A stretch of DNA of 64,000 bases from Cellulomonas palmilytica (GCF_021590045.1 NZ_CP062221.1:558001-622000); one strand, 5' to 3'. Shown: positions 25,325 to 34,444, numbered from the stretch's first letter. Notes: generated by a model from the letters alone, not told the origin. Numbers and translations: made by a program.

Positions 25325-26893
25325 TCAGCCCCAGACGAGGCCCTGCGCCGGGTCGGCCAGCACCGCCGCGACGTCCGCGAGCACGCGCGAGCCGAGCTCC
25401 CCGTCGACGAGCCGGTGGTCGAAGCTCAGCGCGAGCTGCGTGACCGAGCGGACCTTGATCTTGCCCTTGTGCACCCACGGCTGGTCACGGATCGCGCCGA
25501 ACGCGAGGATCGCCGCCTCGCCGGGGTTGAGGATCGGCGTGCCCGTGTCGATGCCGAACACCCCGACGTTGGTGATGGTGATCGTGCCGTCGGCCATGTC
25601 CGCGGGGCTCGTCCGACCCGCGCGCGCGGTCGTCGCGAGCTCGCCGATCGCCGCCGCGAGCTCGTGCAGGCCGAGCCGGTGCGCGTCCTTGACGTTCGGC
25701 ACGACGAGCCCGCGCGGCGTGGCCGCCGCGATCCCGAGGTTCACGTAGTGCTTGTAGACGATCTCCTGCGCGGCCTCGTCCCAGCTCGCGTTGATCTCCG
25801 GGTGGCGACGGACCGCGAGCAGGAGCGCCTTGGCGGCGACGAGCAGCGGCGTGACGCGCACGTCGGCGAACTCCTTGTCGCCGCGCAGCTTCTCGACGAG
25901 CTTCATGGTGCGCGTGACGTCGACCGTGTGGAACACCGTGACGTGCGGGGCCGTGAACGCCGAGGTGACCATGGCCTCCGCGGTGCGCTTGCGCACCGAC
26001 TTCACGGGGACGCGTGTCTGCCGACCGTCGGACGAGACGGTGCCGGACGCGAGCCACGGCTGGTCGTCGCCCGGGTAGGTCGCGAGGGTGCGGGCCTCGG
26101 CCTGCGCGGCGTGCGCGAGCACGTCCTCGCGCGTGACGATCCCGCCGGGGCCCGTGGGGGTCAGCGAGTCGAGGTCGACGCCGAGCTCGCGCGCGAGCTT
26201 GCGCACGGGCGGCTTGGCCAGGGCGTGCGTGGGGCGTGCGGGCGTGGTCGCCGGGGTGGCACCGGCCTCGCCGCGCGGGCGCCGCGCCGAGCCGCCCTCC
26301 GCGAGGCCGTACCCGACGAGCACGGACTCGCGCGCGGCCTCGACCGCGGCGGCCGGCGCAGCCGACGTCACGGGGGCGCCAGCGGGGTCAGCGGCGGGGG
26401 CAGCCGCCGGAGCGGCCGCGGCGGCCGCGCGCTCGGCCGCGGCGCGGGACTCGCGCGCGGCCTCGATCTCCTCGGCACCGCCCGGCTCGACCCCGCTGTG
26501 CCGCACGCCGCCGCCGACGTGCCGGACCGCACCGGTCGTCGTCGCGGGCTCGTCGGACCCGCCGGTCGCGGCGTCCCCGGACGCACCCTCGTCGGACCCG
26601 CGCTCGTCGGACCCGCGCTCGTCGGAACCCGCGGGCGCCGTGCCGTCCGGGTCGGTGTCGATCTCGATGATCGGCGTGCCCACGTCGACCGTCGTGCCGG
26701 TCTCGACCAGCAGCCGCGTCACCACACCGGCCCACGGGCTCGGCAGGTCGACGAGCGACTTCGCGGTCTCGATCTCGACGATCGTCTGGTTGACCTCGAC
26801 CCGGTCGCCCACGGCGACGAGCCACGTGACGATCTCGGCCTCGGTGAGGCCCTCGCCCGCGTCGGGCAGGGGGAACTGCTGGTACGTCGGCAC
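25325..26893 (-). CDS. bkdC: Branched-chain 2-oxoacid dehydrogenase E2 component
   Basis: 522 residues from the GTG at 26893 with AGGAGA upstream. The order is a lipoyl domain (1-80, lipoyl Lys45 in EIETAKSLVDLPSP), a long Ala/Ser/Asp-rich linker with repeats (DERGSDERGSDEGAS), a peripheral subunit-binding domain (AKPPVRKLARELGVDLDSLTPTG) and the catalytic acyltransferase core ending SFDHRLVDGELGSRVL with the active-site His and Asp. It transfers acyl groups to CoA in the complex that oxidises 2-oxoacids from Val, Leu and Ile. The E1beta and E1alpha genes are immediately upstream. E3 (lipoamide dehydrogenase) is not in the window. Confidence 0.93.
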   Translation of the reverse strand: MPTYQQFPLPDAGEGLTEAEIVTWLVAVGDRVEVNQTIVEIETAKSLVDLPSPWAGVVTRLLVETGTTVDVGTPIIEIDTDPDGTAPAGSDERGSDERGSDEGASGDAATGGSDEPATTTGAVRHVGGGVRHSGVEPGGAEEIEAARESRAAAERAAAAAAPAAAPAADPAGAPVTSAAPAAAVEAARESVLVGYGLAEGGSARRPRGEAGATPATTPARPTHALAKPPVRKLARELGVDLDSLTPTGPGGIVTREDVLAHAAQAEARTLATYPGDDQPWLASGTVSSDGRQTRVPVKSVRKRTAEAMVTSAFTAPHVTVFHTVDVTRTMKLVEKLRGDKEFADVRVTPLLVAAKALLLAVRRHPEINASWDEAAQEIVYKHYVNLGIAAATPRGLVVPNVKDAHRLGLHELAAAIGELATTARAGRTSPADMADGTITITNVGVFGIDTGTPILNPGEAAILAFGAIRDQPWVHKGKIKVRSVTQLALSFDHRLVDGELGSRVLADVAAVLADPAQGLVWG

Positions 26894-26906
26894 GTCAGGT
26901 CTCCTG

Positions 26907-26938
26907 GGTCAGAACGCGAGCGGGTCAGAACGCGAGCG
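26907..26938. repeat. Tandem 16-bp duplication at the E1beta stop
   Basis: GGGTCAGAACGCGAGC occurs twice in tandem (26907-26922 and 26923-26938). The second copy carries the last codons and the TGA of E1beta; the first places another TGA in a different frame just downstream. Confidence 0.85.
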
Positions 26939-28085
26939 CGCGGTCCACGGCGTCGAGCACGCGGTCCAGGCCGGGCAGGTAGTCGTGCTCGATCTTCGCG
27001 ACGGGGTAGGGCGTCGCGAACCCGCCGACGCGCAGCACGGGCGCCTCGAGGTGGAAGAAGCAGTCCTCGGTGATGCGGGCCGCGACCTCGGCACCGCTGC
27101 CGTACGTCACGGGGGCCTCGTGCACGACGACGCAGCGGCCCGTGCGGCGCACGGACTCGGCGACGGTCGCGGTGTCGAGCGGCGACAGCGTGCGCAGGTC
27201 GACCACCTCGATGCTCGTGCCCTCCGCGGCGGCGGCCTCGGCGGCCTTGACGGCGGTCGCGACGGTCGGGCCGTACGCGACGAGCGTGACGTCGGTGCCG
27301 GTGCGCACCACGCGCGCGGAGTCCATGCCGGTCGCGGTCGAGCCGTGCGGCGCGGGGGCGGCGGCGTCGAGGTCGACGTCGCCCTTCTCCCAGTAGCGGC
27401 CCTTCGGCTCGAAGAACAGCACCGGGTCGGGCGAGGTGATGGCCTGCTGGATCAGCGCGTACGCCTCGGCGGGGCTCGACGGCGTGACCACGCGCAGACC
27501 CGCGGTGTGCGCGAACAGCACCTCCGGGGACTCGCTGTGGTGCTCGACCGCGCCGATGCCGCCGCCGTAGGGCACGCGGATGACGACGGGCAGCTGCAGC
27601 GCGCCCTTCGAGCGGTAGTGCATCTTCGCGAGCTGCGTCGTGATCTGGTCGTACGCGGGGAAGATGAAGCCGTCGAACTGGATCTCGACGACGGGCCGGT
27701 AGCCGCGCATCGCGAGCCCGATCGCGGTCCCGACGATGCCCGACTCGGCGAGCGGGGTGTCGACCACGCGGTCCTCGCCGAACTCGGCCTGCAGCCCGTC
27801 GGTCACGCGGAACACGCCGCCGAGCCGCCCGATGTCCTCGCCCATGAGCAGGACCTTCGGGTCGTCGGCCAGCGCGCGGCGCAGGCCGAGCGTGATCGCC
27901 TTGGCGAACGTGAGGCGCTGGGTCCCGGTGGGGGACGGCGGCACGTCCGACGAGGCCGCGCGTGCGGACGCGGTGGCATCGGGGGCGGGGCTGGCGGCGG
28001 CAGGCGCCGCGGCCGCGGCCGGGTGACGCCCCACCGTCGCGTGGTTCCGCTGCGCGGCCATCGCGTCGAAGATCGTCGTCGTCAT
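26925..28085 (-). CDS. bkdB: Branched-chain 2-oxoacid dehydrogenase E1 beta
   Basis: 386 residues. After an Ala-rich N-terminal tail (about 15-50) comes the transketolase-like pyrimidine-binding domain: LLMGEDIGRLGGVFRVTDGL, TPLAESGIVGTAIGLAMRGYRPVVEIQ, and VPYGGGIGAVEHHSESPEVLFAH, followed by the C-terminal domain (VVDLRTLSPLDTATVAESV). It pairs with E1alpha to bind thiamine diphosphate and decarboxylate the 2-oxoacid. Its start overlaps the E1alpha stop by 4 bp, so the subunits are translationally coupled in equal amounts. Confidence 0.94.
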   Translation of the reverse strand: MTTTIFDAMAAQRNHATVGRHPAAAAAPAAASPAPDATASARAASSDVPPSPTGTQRLTFAKAITLGLRRALADDPKVLLMGEDIGRLGGVFRVTDGLQAEFGEDRVVDTPLAESGIVGTAIGLAMRGYRPVVEIQFDGFIFPAYDQITTQLAKMHYRSKGALQLPVVIRVPYGGGIGAVEHHSESPEVLFAHTAGLRVVTPSSPAEAYALIQQAITSPDPVLFFEPKGRYWEKGDVDLDAAAPAPHGSTATGMDSARVVRTGTDVTLVAYGPTVATAVKAAEAAAAEGTSIEVVDLRTLSPLDTATVAESVRRTGRCVVVHEAPVTYGSGAEVAARITEDCFFHLEAPVLRVGGFATPYPVAKIEHDYLPGLDRVLDAVDRALAF

Positions 28086-29461
28086 CGGTGGCTCCCCTCA
28101 CGGGCGTCCAGGAACGAGGACTCGTACTTCTCGAACCACGCACGGTCAGCCTCGACGCCGGCGTGCGGGGTCGCGTAGACGTGCTCGAACATCGACGCCG
28201 ACGACGGGTGGCCCATGGCCCGCACCTGCGTGCGCAGGCGCTCGCCGAACGCGTCGGCCTCGGCCTGCAACGCGTCGACGAACTCCGCCGGCAGCGCGCC
28301 GCGCGACTCGAGGTAGGTGCGCAGGCGGTCGATCGGGTCGCGGCGGCGCCAGTGCTCCTCCTGCTCGGAGGTGCGGTAGCGCGACGGGTCGTCGGACGTG
28401 GTGTGCGCGCCCATGCGGTACGTGAACGCCTCGACGAACGTGGGGCCGCCGCCGCTGCGCGCGCGCTCGAGCGCCTGCGCGGTCACGGCGTAGCTCGCGA
28501 GCACGTCGTTGCCGTCGACCCGCACCGCGGGGATGCCGAAGCCGGGCGCGCGCGCCGCGATCGGGGCGGCGGCCTGGCGCGTGGTCGGCTCGGAGATCGC
28601 CCACTGGTTGTTCTGGCAGAACAGGACGACGGGCGCGTCGTTCACCGCGGCGAACACGAGCGCCTCGCTCACGTCACCCTGCGAGGTCGCGCCGTCGCCG
28701 AAGTACGCGACGACCGCGGTGTCACGCTCGTCGTCGCCGGTCCCGACGAGTCCGTCGCGCTGGACGCCCATCGCGTAGCCCGTCGCGTGCAGCGTGTGCG
28801 AGCCGATCACGAGCGTGTACAGGTGGAAGCCGTGCGCGACCGGGTCCCACCCGCCGTGGTCGACGCCGCGGAACAGCCGCAGCACCTGCGCGAGCTCGAC
28901 GCCCCGCACGTGCGCGACACCGTGCTCGCGGTAGCTGGGGAAGACGTGGTCCTGCGGCTTGAGCGCGTGGCCGGAGCCGATCTGCGCGGCCTCCTGGCCG
29001 AGCGCCTGCGCGAACAGCGCGAGCTCGCCCTGGCGCTGCAGCGCGGTGGCCTCGGTGTCGAACCGGCGGGTCAGCACCATGTCGCGGTACATCGCGCGCA
29101 GGTCGTCGTCGGACAGGTGCGCGACGTACCGGTCGTACTCGGGGTTCTCGACGCGCTCGCCCGCGGGGGTGAGCAGCTGGACGAGCCCCTCGTCGGCGAG
29201 CGGTCCGCCCTCGACGGCGGGCAGCACGCCCGGCGTCGGCTCAGGGTTCGAGAAGGTGTTCGACGACGTGCTCGGCAAGGTGCTCGACGACGTGCTCGGC
29301 GGGGTGGTGCTCGGCGAGGAAAGGGCCGCGGCCCGTCCGTCCGTGGTGGGGACGGGGGCCGCGGCCGGCCCGCCGGGGGTGACGGCGGGAGTCTGCGGGG
29401 TGATGGCTGCGGGTACGGAGGGGGTGGCTGCCGTGGCGTGCGGGAGGCCGGACTCGCTCAC
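28082..29461 (-). CDS. bkdA: Branched-chain 2-oxoacid dehydrogenase E1 alpha
   Basis: 459 residues from the GTG at 29461 (VSESGLPHATAATPS) with GGAG upstream. The first ~95 residues are a disordered Ser/Thr/Pro tail with repeats such as STTPPSTSSSTLPSTSSNTF, encoded by repeated GTGCTCGACGAC units. The thiamine diphosphate motif reads GDGATSQGDVSEALVFAAVN and ends CQNN; the phosphorylation-loop region is HTTSDDPSRYRT. It is the first gene of the bkd operon. Control is probably exerted through the double dyad at 29527-29561, 66-100 bp upstream. Confidence 0.94.
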   Translation of the reverse strand: MSESGLPHATAATPSVPAAITPQTPAVTPGGPAAAPVPTTDGRAAALSSPSTTPPSTSSSTLPSTSSNTFSNPEPTPGVLPAVEGGPLADEGLVQLLTPAGERVENPEYDRYVAHLSDDDLRAMYRDMVLTRRFDTEATALQRQGELALFAQALGQEAAQIGSGHALKPQDHVFPSYREHGVAHVRGVELAQVLRLFRGVDHGGWDPVAHGFHLYTLVIGSHTLHATGYAMGVQRDGLVGTGDDERDTAVVAYFGDGATSQGDVSEALVFAAVNDAPVVLFCQNNQWAISEPTTRQAAAPIAARAPGFGIPAVRVDGNDVLASYAVTAQALERARSGGGPTFVEAFTYRMGAHTTSDDPSRYRTSEQEEHWRRRDPIDRLRTYLESRGALPAEFVDALQAEADAFGERLRTQVRAMGHPSSASMFEHVYATPHAGVEADRAWFEKYESSFLDAREGSHR

Positions 29462-29526
29462 GCGGTTCTCCTTCGCGTGCGGCGGCCGTGGGCCGCTCCG
29501 GGACGTCGGTGAAGGGCCGTTCGCCC

Positions 29527-29561
29527 AACCTACGTCACCGTAGCCTACGCATCCGTAGGTT
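29527..29561. promoter_or_regulatory. 35-bp double-dyad operator upstream of bkd
   Basis: Two copies of CTACG-N4-CGTAG (29530-29543 and 29545-29558) lie 15 bp apart. The whole 35 bp is itself symmetrical: the outer arms AACCTACG and CGTAGGTT are exact reverse complements and the centre falls between the copies. This strongly suggests cooperative binding of two repressor dimers upstream of E1alpha. The regulator is not identified. Confidence 0.8.
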
Positions 29562-29645
29562 CCAGGCAACCCGTGCGACAACGATCCGCCGCCCGACTTG
29601 TCGCGACCCCACAGGCCGCCCGCGAACCCGCAGGCGGAGCCCCGC

Positions 29646-30713
29646 TCAGCGTGCGAGCCACTCCGCGGTGGCCGCGAGCAGGAGGTCCGTGGCCTCGCGC
29701 TCACCCACGCTCACGCGCACGCCGTCACCCGCGAACGGCCGCACGATCACGCCCGCGCGCGAGCACAGCTCGGCGAGCGCGCCGGCCTGCTCACCGACCG
29801 GGAGCCACACGAAGTTGGCCTGCGAGTCGGGCACCGTCCAGCCCTGCCCGCGCAGGCCGTCGAGCATGCGCGCGCGCTCCTTGACGATCGACTCGACCCG
29901 GTCCAGCAGCTCGTCGCGGGCCCGCAGCGACGCGAGCGCGGCGAGCTGCGCGACGTGCGAGACCCCGAACGGCGTGGACGCGGCGCGGATCCCCGCGGCG
30001 TGCTTGGGCCGCGCGACCGCGTACCCCACGCGCAGGCCCGCCAGGCCGTACGCCTTGGAGAACGTGCGCAGCAGCACCACGTTGCGCCGCGCCTCGAACA
30101 CCGCGAGGCCGTCGGCGGCCTGCGGGTCGCGCACGAACTCCACGTACGCCTCGTCGAGCACGACGAGCACGTGCTCGGGCACCGCGTCGAGGAACGCCTC
30201 GAGCTCGTCGGCGCGCACCGCCGGCCCGGTCGGGTTGTTGGGCGTGCACACGAGCACGACGCGCGTGCGGTCGGTGACCGCGGCCGCGAGCGCGGGCAGG
30301 TCGAGCCGCCCGTCGTCAGCCACCGGGACCGGTACGCCCACGGCGCCCGCGAGCGTCACCGCGATCGGGTAGGCCTCGAACGAGCGCCACGGCAGCACGA
30401 CCTCGTCGCCCGCCTCGCAGAACGCGGTGAGCACGTGCCCGAGCACCGCGACCGACCCGCAGCCCATGACGACCGACTCCGCCGGCACGCCCAGGTCCGC
30501 GGCGACCGCCTCGGTCAGCTCGGTCGCGTACATGTCGGGGTAGCGGTTCACGTCGACCGCCGCGTCCGCGATCGCGGCCATCACGGACGGCAGCGGCGGG
30601 AACGGGTTCTCGTTCGACGACAGCTTGTACGCCGCCGCGCCGACCGGGGACCGCGCCCCGGGGACGTAGGCGGGCAGCTCGGCCAGGGCACGGCGCAGCA
30701 CGGGGCGACTCAC
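29646..30713 (-). CDS. PLP aminotransferase, HisC/aromatic type
   Basis: 355 residues from the GTG at 30713 (VSRPVLRRALAELPAY). It is a fold-type I class I/II aminotransferase of the histidinol-phosphate group: YKLSSNENPFPPLPSV at the N-terminus, CTPNNPTGPAVRADEL, DEAYVEF, and the PLP-lysine in TFSKAYGLAGLRVGYA. Standalone members outside his operons, as here, often act as aromatic amino acid aminotransferases (Pat); both roles are possible. It runs toward bkd, but 184 bp with a strong operator separate them. Confidence 0.88.
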   Translation of the reverse strand: MSRPVLRRALAELPAYVPGARSPVGAAAYKLSSNENPFPPLPSVMAAIADAAVDVNRYPDMYATELTEAVAADLGVPAESVVMGCGSVAVLGHVLTAFCEAGDEVVLPWRSFEAYPIAVTLAGAVGVPVPVADDGRLDLPALAAAVTDRTRVVLVCTPNNPTGPAVRADELEAFLDAVPEHVLVVLDEAYVEFVRDPQAADGLAVFEARRNVVLLRTFSKAYGLAGLRVGYAVARPKHAAGIRAASTPFGVSHVAQLAALASLRARDELLDRVESIVKERARMLDGLRGQGWTVPDSQANFVWLPVGEQAGALAELCSRAGVIVRPFAGDGVRVSVGEREATDLLLAATAEWLAR

Positions 30714-30802
30714 GGCCCCCAGGATGCCACCGACAGGGCGGCCGCCCGTCCCGCGTCCGCCCGACGCACCGCGGGCCGGTCGCCCGGCCCGCGGCGGCGA
30801 GG

Positions 30803-31933
30803 TCAGGCGGTGCGCCCGGGGCGGCCCTTGCCGACCGCCTCGACCAGGGAGTCGAACGCGGGCTTCGTCTCGTAGTCCGCGTCCCACAGCAGCGCGTCGC
30901 CGAACCCCTCGAACCACATCGGGATCCACGAGTACCGGTCGGTCACGCCCCACACGGTCAGGCCGAGGCAGCCCTCGACCGCGAGGCACGCGGTCGCGAC
31001 GCTCGCGTAGTCCTCGGCCTGCTGCGCGAGGGCCTCCTCGCTCGCCGGGGTCTCGACCCGGATGTCGAGCTCGGTGACCCGCACGGTCAGCCCGAGGTCG
31101 ACGAACCGCTGGATGTTCTTCTGCAGGTCGTCCGGCAGCTTGCCCGCGGTGAGGTGCCCCTGGATGCCGAGGCAGTGGATCGGCACGTCGTCGGCGAGCA
31201 GGTCCTCGACCAGCGCGTACACGCCGTCGGACTTCGCGTTGATCCCCTCGATGTCGTAGTCGTTGTAGCAGAGCTGCGCGTCGGGGTCGGCCTCGTGCGC
31301 GACGCGGAACGCGTCGGCGATGTAGCCGTCGCCGAGCGTCTGCTGGAACGGCGAGTCGGAGCGCCGCGAGCCGTCCTCGTCGATCGCCTCGTTGACGACG
31401 TCCCACGCGAACGCCTGCCCCTTGAAGTGCTCGGCCTGCGTGCGGACGTGGTCCTCCATCGCCTCCTGCATCGCGTCGGCGTCGAGCGACTTGACCCACG
31501 CGGGGAGCTGGGAGTGCCACACGAGCGTGTGGCCGTACAGCTTCTTGCCCGTGGTGCGCGCGTACTCCGCCAGACGGTCGCCCTCGGCGAAGTCCCACGC
31601 GTCGTCGGCGGCCTCCGTGGTCTCCCACTTCATGACGTTCTCGGCGACGACGAGCGAGGCGTGCTTGTCGACGATCTCGCGGTACTCGGGCTCGTCGAGC
31701 CGCTCGGTCGCGACCGCGAAGCCGATGTCGAGCGCGCTGCCGCCGGCGATCTCGGCGAGCACCGGGTCGAGCGGGGCCTGGACGGGCGCGGACGAGGTGT
31801 CCGGGCCGGGGGCGGGGTCGCCGTCGTCGCCGCTGCACGCGGCGAGCGGGAGGGCGAGCAGGAGCGGCAGCAGCGCGGCGGCGCGGCGGAACCGGACCGG
31901 GCGTGCGGGGCGCGGGGACACGGCGGGCGACAT
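30803..31933 (-). CDS. GH10 endo-1,4-beta-xylanase, lipoprotein
   Basis: 376 residues from the ATG at 31933. A signal peptide with a lipobox (LPLLLALPLAACSGDD, Cys near 33) predicts a surface-anchored lipoprotein. The GH10 barrel is complete: WHSQLPAWV, the acid/base Glu near 180 in WDVVNEAID, HCLGIQGHL, the nucleophile Glu near 288 in RVTELDIRV and WGVTDRYSWIP. It cleaves the xylan backbone outside the cell. No carbohydrate-binding module is attached. A perfect 20-bp palindrome 18 bp upstream of the start is a likely repressor site. The neighbours are not sugar transporters. Confidence 0.94.
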   Translation of the reverse strand: MSPAVSPRPARPVRFRRAAALLPLLLALPLAACSGDDGDPAPGPDTSSAPVQAPLDPVLAEIAGGSALDIGFAVATERLDEPEYREIVDKHASLVVAENVMKWETTEAADDAWDFAEGDRLAEYARTTGKKLYGHTLVWHSQLPAWVKSLDADAMQEAMEDHVRTQAEHFKGQAFAWDVVNEAIDEDGSRRSDSPFQQTLGDGYIADAFRVAHEADPDAQLCYNDYDIEGINAKSDGVYALVEDLLADDVPIHCLGIQGHLTAGKLPDDLQKNIQRFVDLGLTVRVTELDIRVETPASEEALAQQAEDYASVATACLAVEGCLGLTVWGVTDRYSWIPMWFEGFGDALLWDADYETKPAFDSLVEAVGKGRPGRTA

Positions 31934-31950
31934 CGACTCTCCGATCGGAC

Positions 31951-31970
31951 TTTCGGCGTCGTCGCCGAAA
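31951..31970. promoter_or_regulatory. Xylanase operator palindrome
   Basis: TTTCGGCG-TCGT-CGCCGAAA is a perfect palindrome with 8-bp arms, 17 bp upstream of the xylanase ATG. CGAAA/TTTCG elements are typical of sugar-responsive repressor sites in actinobacterial xylanase genes; the regulator itself is not in the window. Confidence 0.7.
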
Positions 31971-32046
31971 CTGCGCCGGATGCTAGCGCGCGAACCCGTG
32001 CGCCGTCACCGCCCGAACCGTTGGTGCGACCTGGCACGATCGGCGC

Positions 32047-32430
32047 ATGGCCTTCCTGCTGCGCGTGCTCATCAACGGCGTCGCCATCTGGCTCGCGACG
32101 CTGGTCCTGTCCGGGCTCGACATCGTCGGCGCCGACACCACCGCCCAGAAGATCGGCATCATCGCGCTCATCGCGCTCGTCTTCGGCGTCGTCAACGCCG
32201 TCGTCAAGCCGATCGTGAAGGTGCTGTCGATCCCGCTGTACATCCTCACGCTGGGGCTGTTCACGCTCGTCGTCAACGCGCTCATGCTGCTGCTCACCGA
32301 GTGGATCACCGAGTTCACCGAGTGGGGGCTGCGCATCGACGGGTTCTGGTGGGCCGTCGCCGGCGCGTTCGTGATCTCGATCGTGTCGTTCGCGCTCTCG
32401 CTCGTGATCCCGGAGAGCCGCCGCCGCTGA
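32047..32430 (+). CDS. Phage holin family membrane protein (DUF360-like)
   Basis: 127 residues with four hydrophobic helices (about 3-22, 33-53, 60-85, 97-120). The motif FGVVNAVVKPIVKVLSIPLYILTLGLF is diagnostic of the PF04020-type membrane family, widespread in bacteria and annotated as mycobacterial phage holin-like despite having no phage context. Function is unknown. It converges on the MoxR operon with a 32-bp gap. Confidence 0.85.
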   Translation: MAFLLRVLINGVAIWLATLVLSGLDIVGADTTAQKIGIIALIALVFGVVNAVVKPIVKVLSIPLYILTLGLFTLVVNALMLLLTEWITEFTEWGLRIDGFWWAVAGAFVISIVSFALSLVIPESRRR

Positions 32431-32462
32431 GCCCCGCCTCCTCCGTCCAGGCAGGTCCGTCG

Positions 32463-33098
32463 TCAGTCCCGCGCGCGCGAGCGGGGCAGGACGAGCGCCG
32501 CGACGAGCGCCGCCGCGAGCAGCGCGACCAGGCGCCACACGTCGCTCGTCAGCTCGCGCCCCGCGACGAGCAGCGCGACGACCGCGAGCGCCTGCGCGGG
32601 CAGCTGGACGCGCGCGACCCCGGCCAGCCCGTCCAGCACCACGTCGAGCTCGACGCGCATGCGCCACGTCACGCGCGACGTCGTCGCGCACGCCCACACC
32701 GACGCGTGCACCAGCAGCACGAGCAGCATCGTCTGCACCACCGACGCGGGCGGCCCGACGAGCACGAACCCGCCCGCCGCGAGCCCCGCGACACCCACGC
32801 GCGCGCCGCCCGGCACCGCCGCGACGAGCACGCCGCCGAGCACGCACAGGCCCGCCGCGAGCAGCGACACCGGCCCGACCACCGACCACGCGACCAGCAG
32901 CATCACCGCGACGACCGCCGCGCACCCGGCCTGCAGCAGCCCGCCGGCCACGGGGCGCACGAGCACCGGCTCGGCCTCCGGCGGCTCCTTGCCCTGGAAG
33001 AACGCGGCGACCATCCCCGGGCGCCGGGCCGCCGGCCTCGTCGTCGTACTCGTCGTCGCGCTCGTCGGGCTCGCCCCGCCCGTCGTCGGACCCGTCAT
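32463..33098 (-). CDS. Membrane protein of the MoxR operon
   Basis: 211 residues from the ATG at 33098, overlapping the DUF58 stop by 4 bp. A Thr/Ser-rich N-terminus (about 30 residues) is followed by around six membrane helices with a short basic end (LPRSRARD). No family is recognised. As last gene of the five-gene unit it probably belongs to the same membrane complex. The longer in-frame reading upstream is antisense-type noise. Confidence 0.75.
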   Translation of the reverse strand: MTGPTTGGASPTSATTSTTTRPAARRPGMVAAFFQGKEPPEAEPVLVRPVAGGLLQAGCAAVVAVMLLVAWSVVGPVSLLAAGLCVLGGVLVAAVPGGARVGVAGLAAGGFVLVGPPASVVQTMLLVLLVHASVWACATTSRVTWRMRVELDVVLDGLAGVARVQLPAQALAVVALLVAGRELTSDVWRLVALLAAALVAALVLPRSRARD

Positions 33099-34444
33099 CG
33101 CGCACCCGCCCCCGCCCGACGCTGCGCCCGCCGCGCGAGGCCCGCGAGCGCGACCTGCGGCGCGTCCCGCCACGTCACGATCTCCACGTCCGCGTCCTCG
33201 AGCGCCGCGAGCCGGTCGGTGCGCGCCAGACGGACGAACCGCAGCGCGGTCAGCTCGCGGCGGTCCAGCAGGTGCTCGCGCACCGTCGGCAGCACGTCCA
33301 CCGCGACCACCCGGTGCCCCGCCGCACGCCACTGCGCCGCGGCGTGCGCCGCCTGGTCGTCGAGGAACGTGGAGAACACCAGCACCAGCGCACCCGACGG
33401 GAGCTGCGGCGCGCGCGTGCGGCGCACCGGGTCGCCCTCGGGGCGCGTCAGCGCGAGCGCGTTGCGGATCCGATCGAGCTGACGCCGGCCCCCGCCGGGC
33501 GGCAGCGGTCGGCGGAGCGCACCCAGGTCGTCGAGTCCCACGCGGTCGCCCTGGTCGAGGTACGCCTGCGCGAGCGACGCCGCGGCCGTGCGCGCCAGGT
33601 CGAGCGACGTGGGGTCCGCACCGCGCGGGCGCATCCAGCCGCCCCACGTGCGCGGGTCGGGGCCGACCTCGTCGCGCGAGTCCACCACGAGCATCACCAC
33701 GGCCTCCGCGAGCGCGTGCTCGCGGCGCACGTACAGCTCGCGCAGCTGTGGCGAGCGGCGCGCCGTGACGCGCCAGTCGATGCGACGCAGCCGGTCACCC
33801 GGCGTGTACGGGTGCACGTCGCGCAGCCCCCCGCCCTCGCCGGGCCGCCGCGACTCGTGCCCGCCGGACAGGCCGCGCAGCCGCGGCGGCAGGGGCAGCG
33901 CCGCGAGCGGCCGCACCCCGGGCAGCACGAGCGCCTCACCGGCCGCCGGGTCCGCGGGCTCCGACACGCTCGCCGTCCCCACCCCCAGGCCGAGCGCGTC
34001 GACCTCCGCGACCGTCTGCGGTCCCGTGCGCACGGTGTGCACGACGAACGGCACGTCGCGCTGCCCGTCCCGCACCGCGACCAGGGCCCGCGAGTGCGTC
34101 CGGTTGCCGCGCCGCACACCCAGCGCCACGGCGGCCGTGCCCGCGGGCGCGGCGATCCGCACCGACGTGCTCAGCTCGCCCGGCGTCGTCGTCCCGTCCG
34201 TCACGACCTCCACCTGCAGGTCACCCGTCGGGCGTGCCGTCCAGCACCACACCGCCCACACGACGAGCGGCGCACCGATCACCGCGAGGTCCGCGCGGCC
34301 CGCCCACGCGCCGAGCAGCACCATCGCGAGCCCGACGAGCGCACCCCACGTCACCGCGCGCACCCGCATCCACGCGTGCGCGTCGGGCGGCTCGACCCCG
34401 GGGCGCGGCGCGCCGGTCGACGACGAGGGCACGGGAGCGGTCAT
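33095..34444 (-). CDS. DUF58 domain protein
   Basis: 449 residues from the ATG at 34444. Two membrane helices near 30-65 are followed by a beta domain and the DUF58 core with the signature RDVHPYTPGDRLRRIDWRVTARR (about 215-238) and a von Willebrand-like fold (VVMLVVDSRDEVG, a degenerate MIDAS). DUF58 proteins form a conserved pair with MoxR ATPases, acting as the substrate-binding or assembly partner in chaperone-like maturation of envelope or metal-dependent proteins. It is coupled on both sides by ATGA overlaps. Confidence 0.88.
   Translation of the reverse strand: MTAPVPSSSTGAPRPGVEPPDAHAWMRVRAVTWGALVGLAMVLLGAWAGRADLAVIGAPLVVWAVWCWTARPTGDLQVEVVTDGTTTPGELSTSVRIAAPAGTAAVALGVRRGNRTHSRALVAVRDGQRDVPFVVHTVRTGPQTVAEVDALGLGVGTASVSEPADPAAGEALVLPGVRPLAALPLPPRLRGLSGGHESRRPGEGGGLRDVHPYTPGDRLRRIDWRVTARRSPQLRELYVRREHALAEAVVMLVVDSRDEVGPDPRTWGGWMRPRGADPTSLDLARTAAASLAQAYLDQGDRVGLDDLGALRRPLPPGGGRRQLDRIRNALALTRPEGDPVRRTRAPQLPSGALVLVFSTFLDDQAAHAAAQWRAAGHRVVAVDVLPTVREHLLDRRELTALRFVRLARTDRLAALEDADVEIVTWRDAPQVALAGLARRAQRRAGAGAR

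Noticed and set aside
31951..31970. Terminator at the xylanase upstream region
   Set aside because: The palindrome is immediately upstream of the start codon of the xylanase gene and the neighbour diverges, so no transcript ends there.
32047..32430. Prophage holin
   Set aside because: The family is named holin-like, but no lysin, capsid, integrase or attachment site is nearby.
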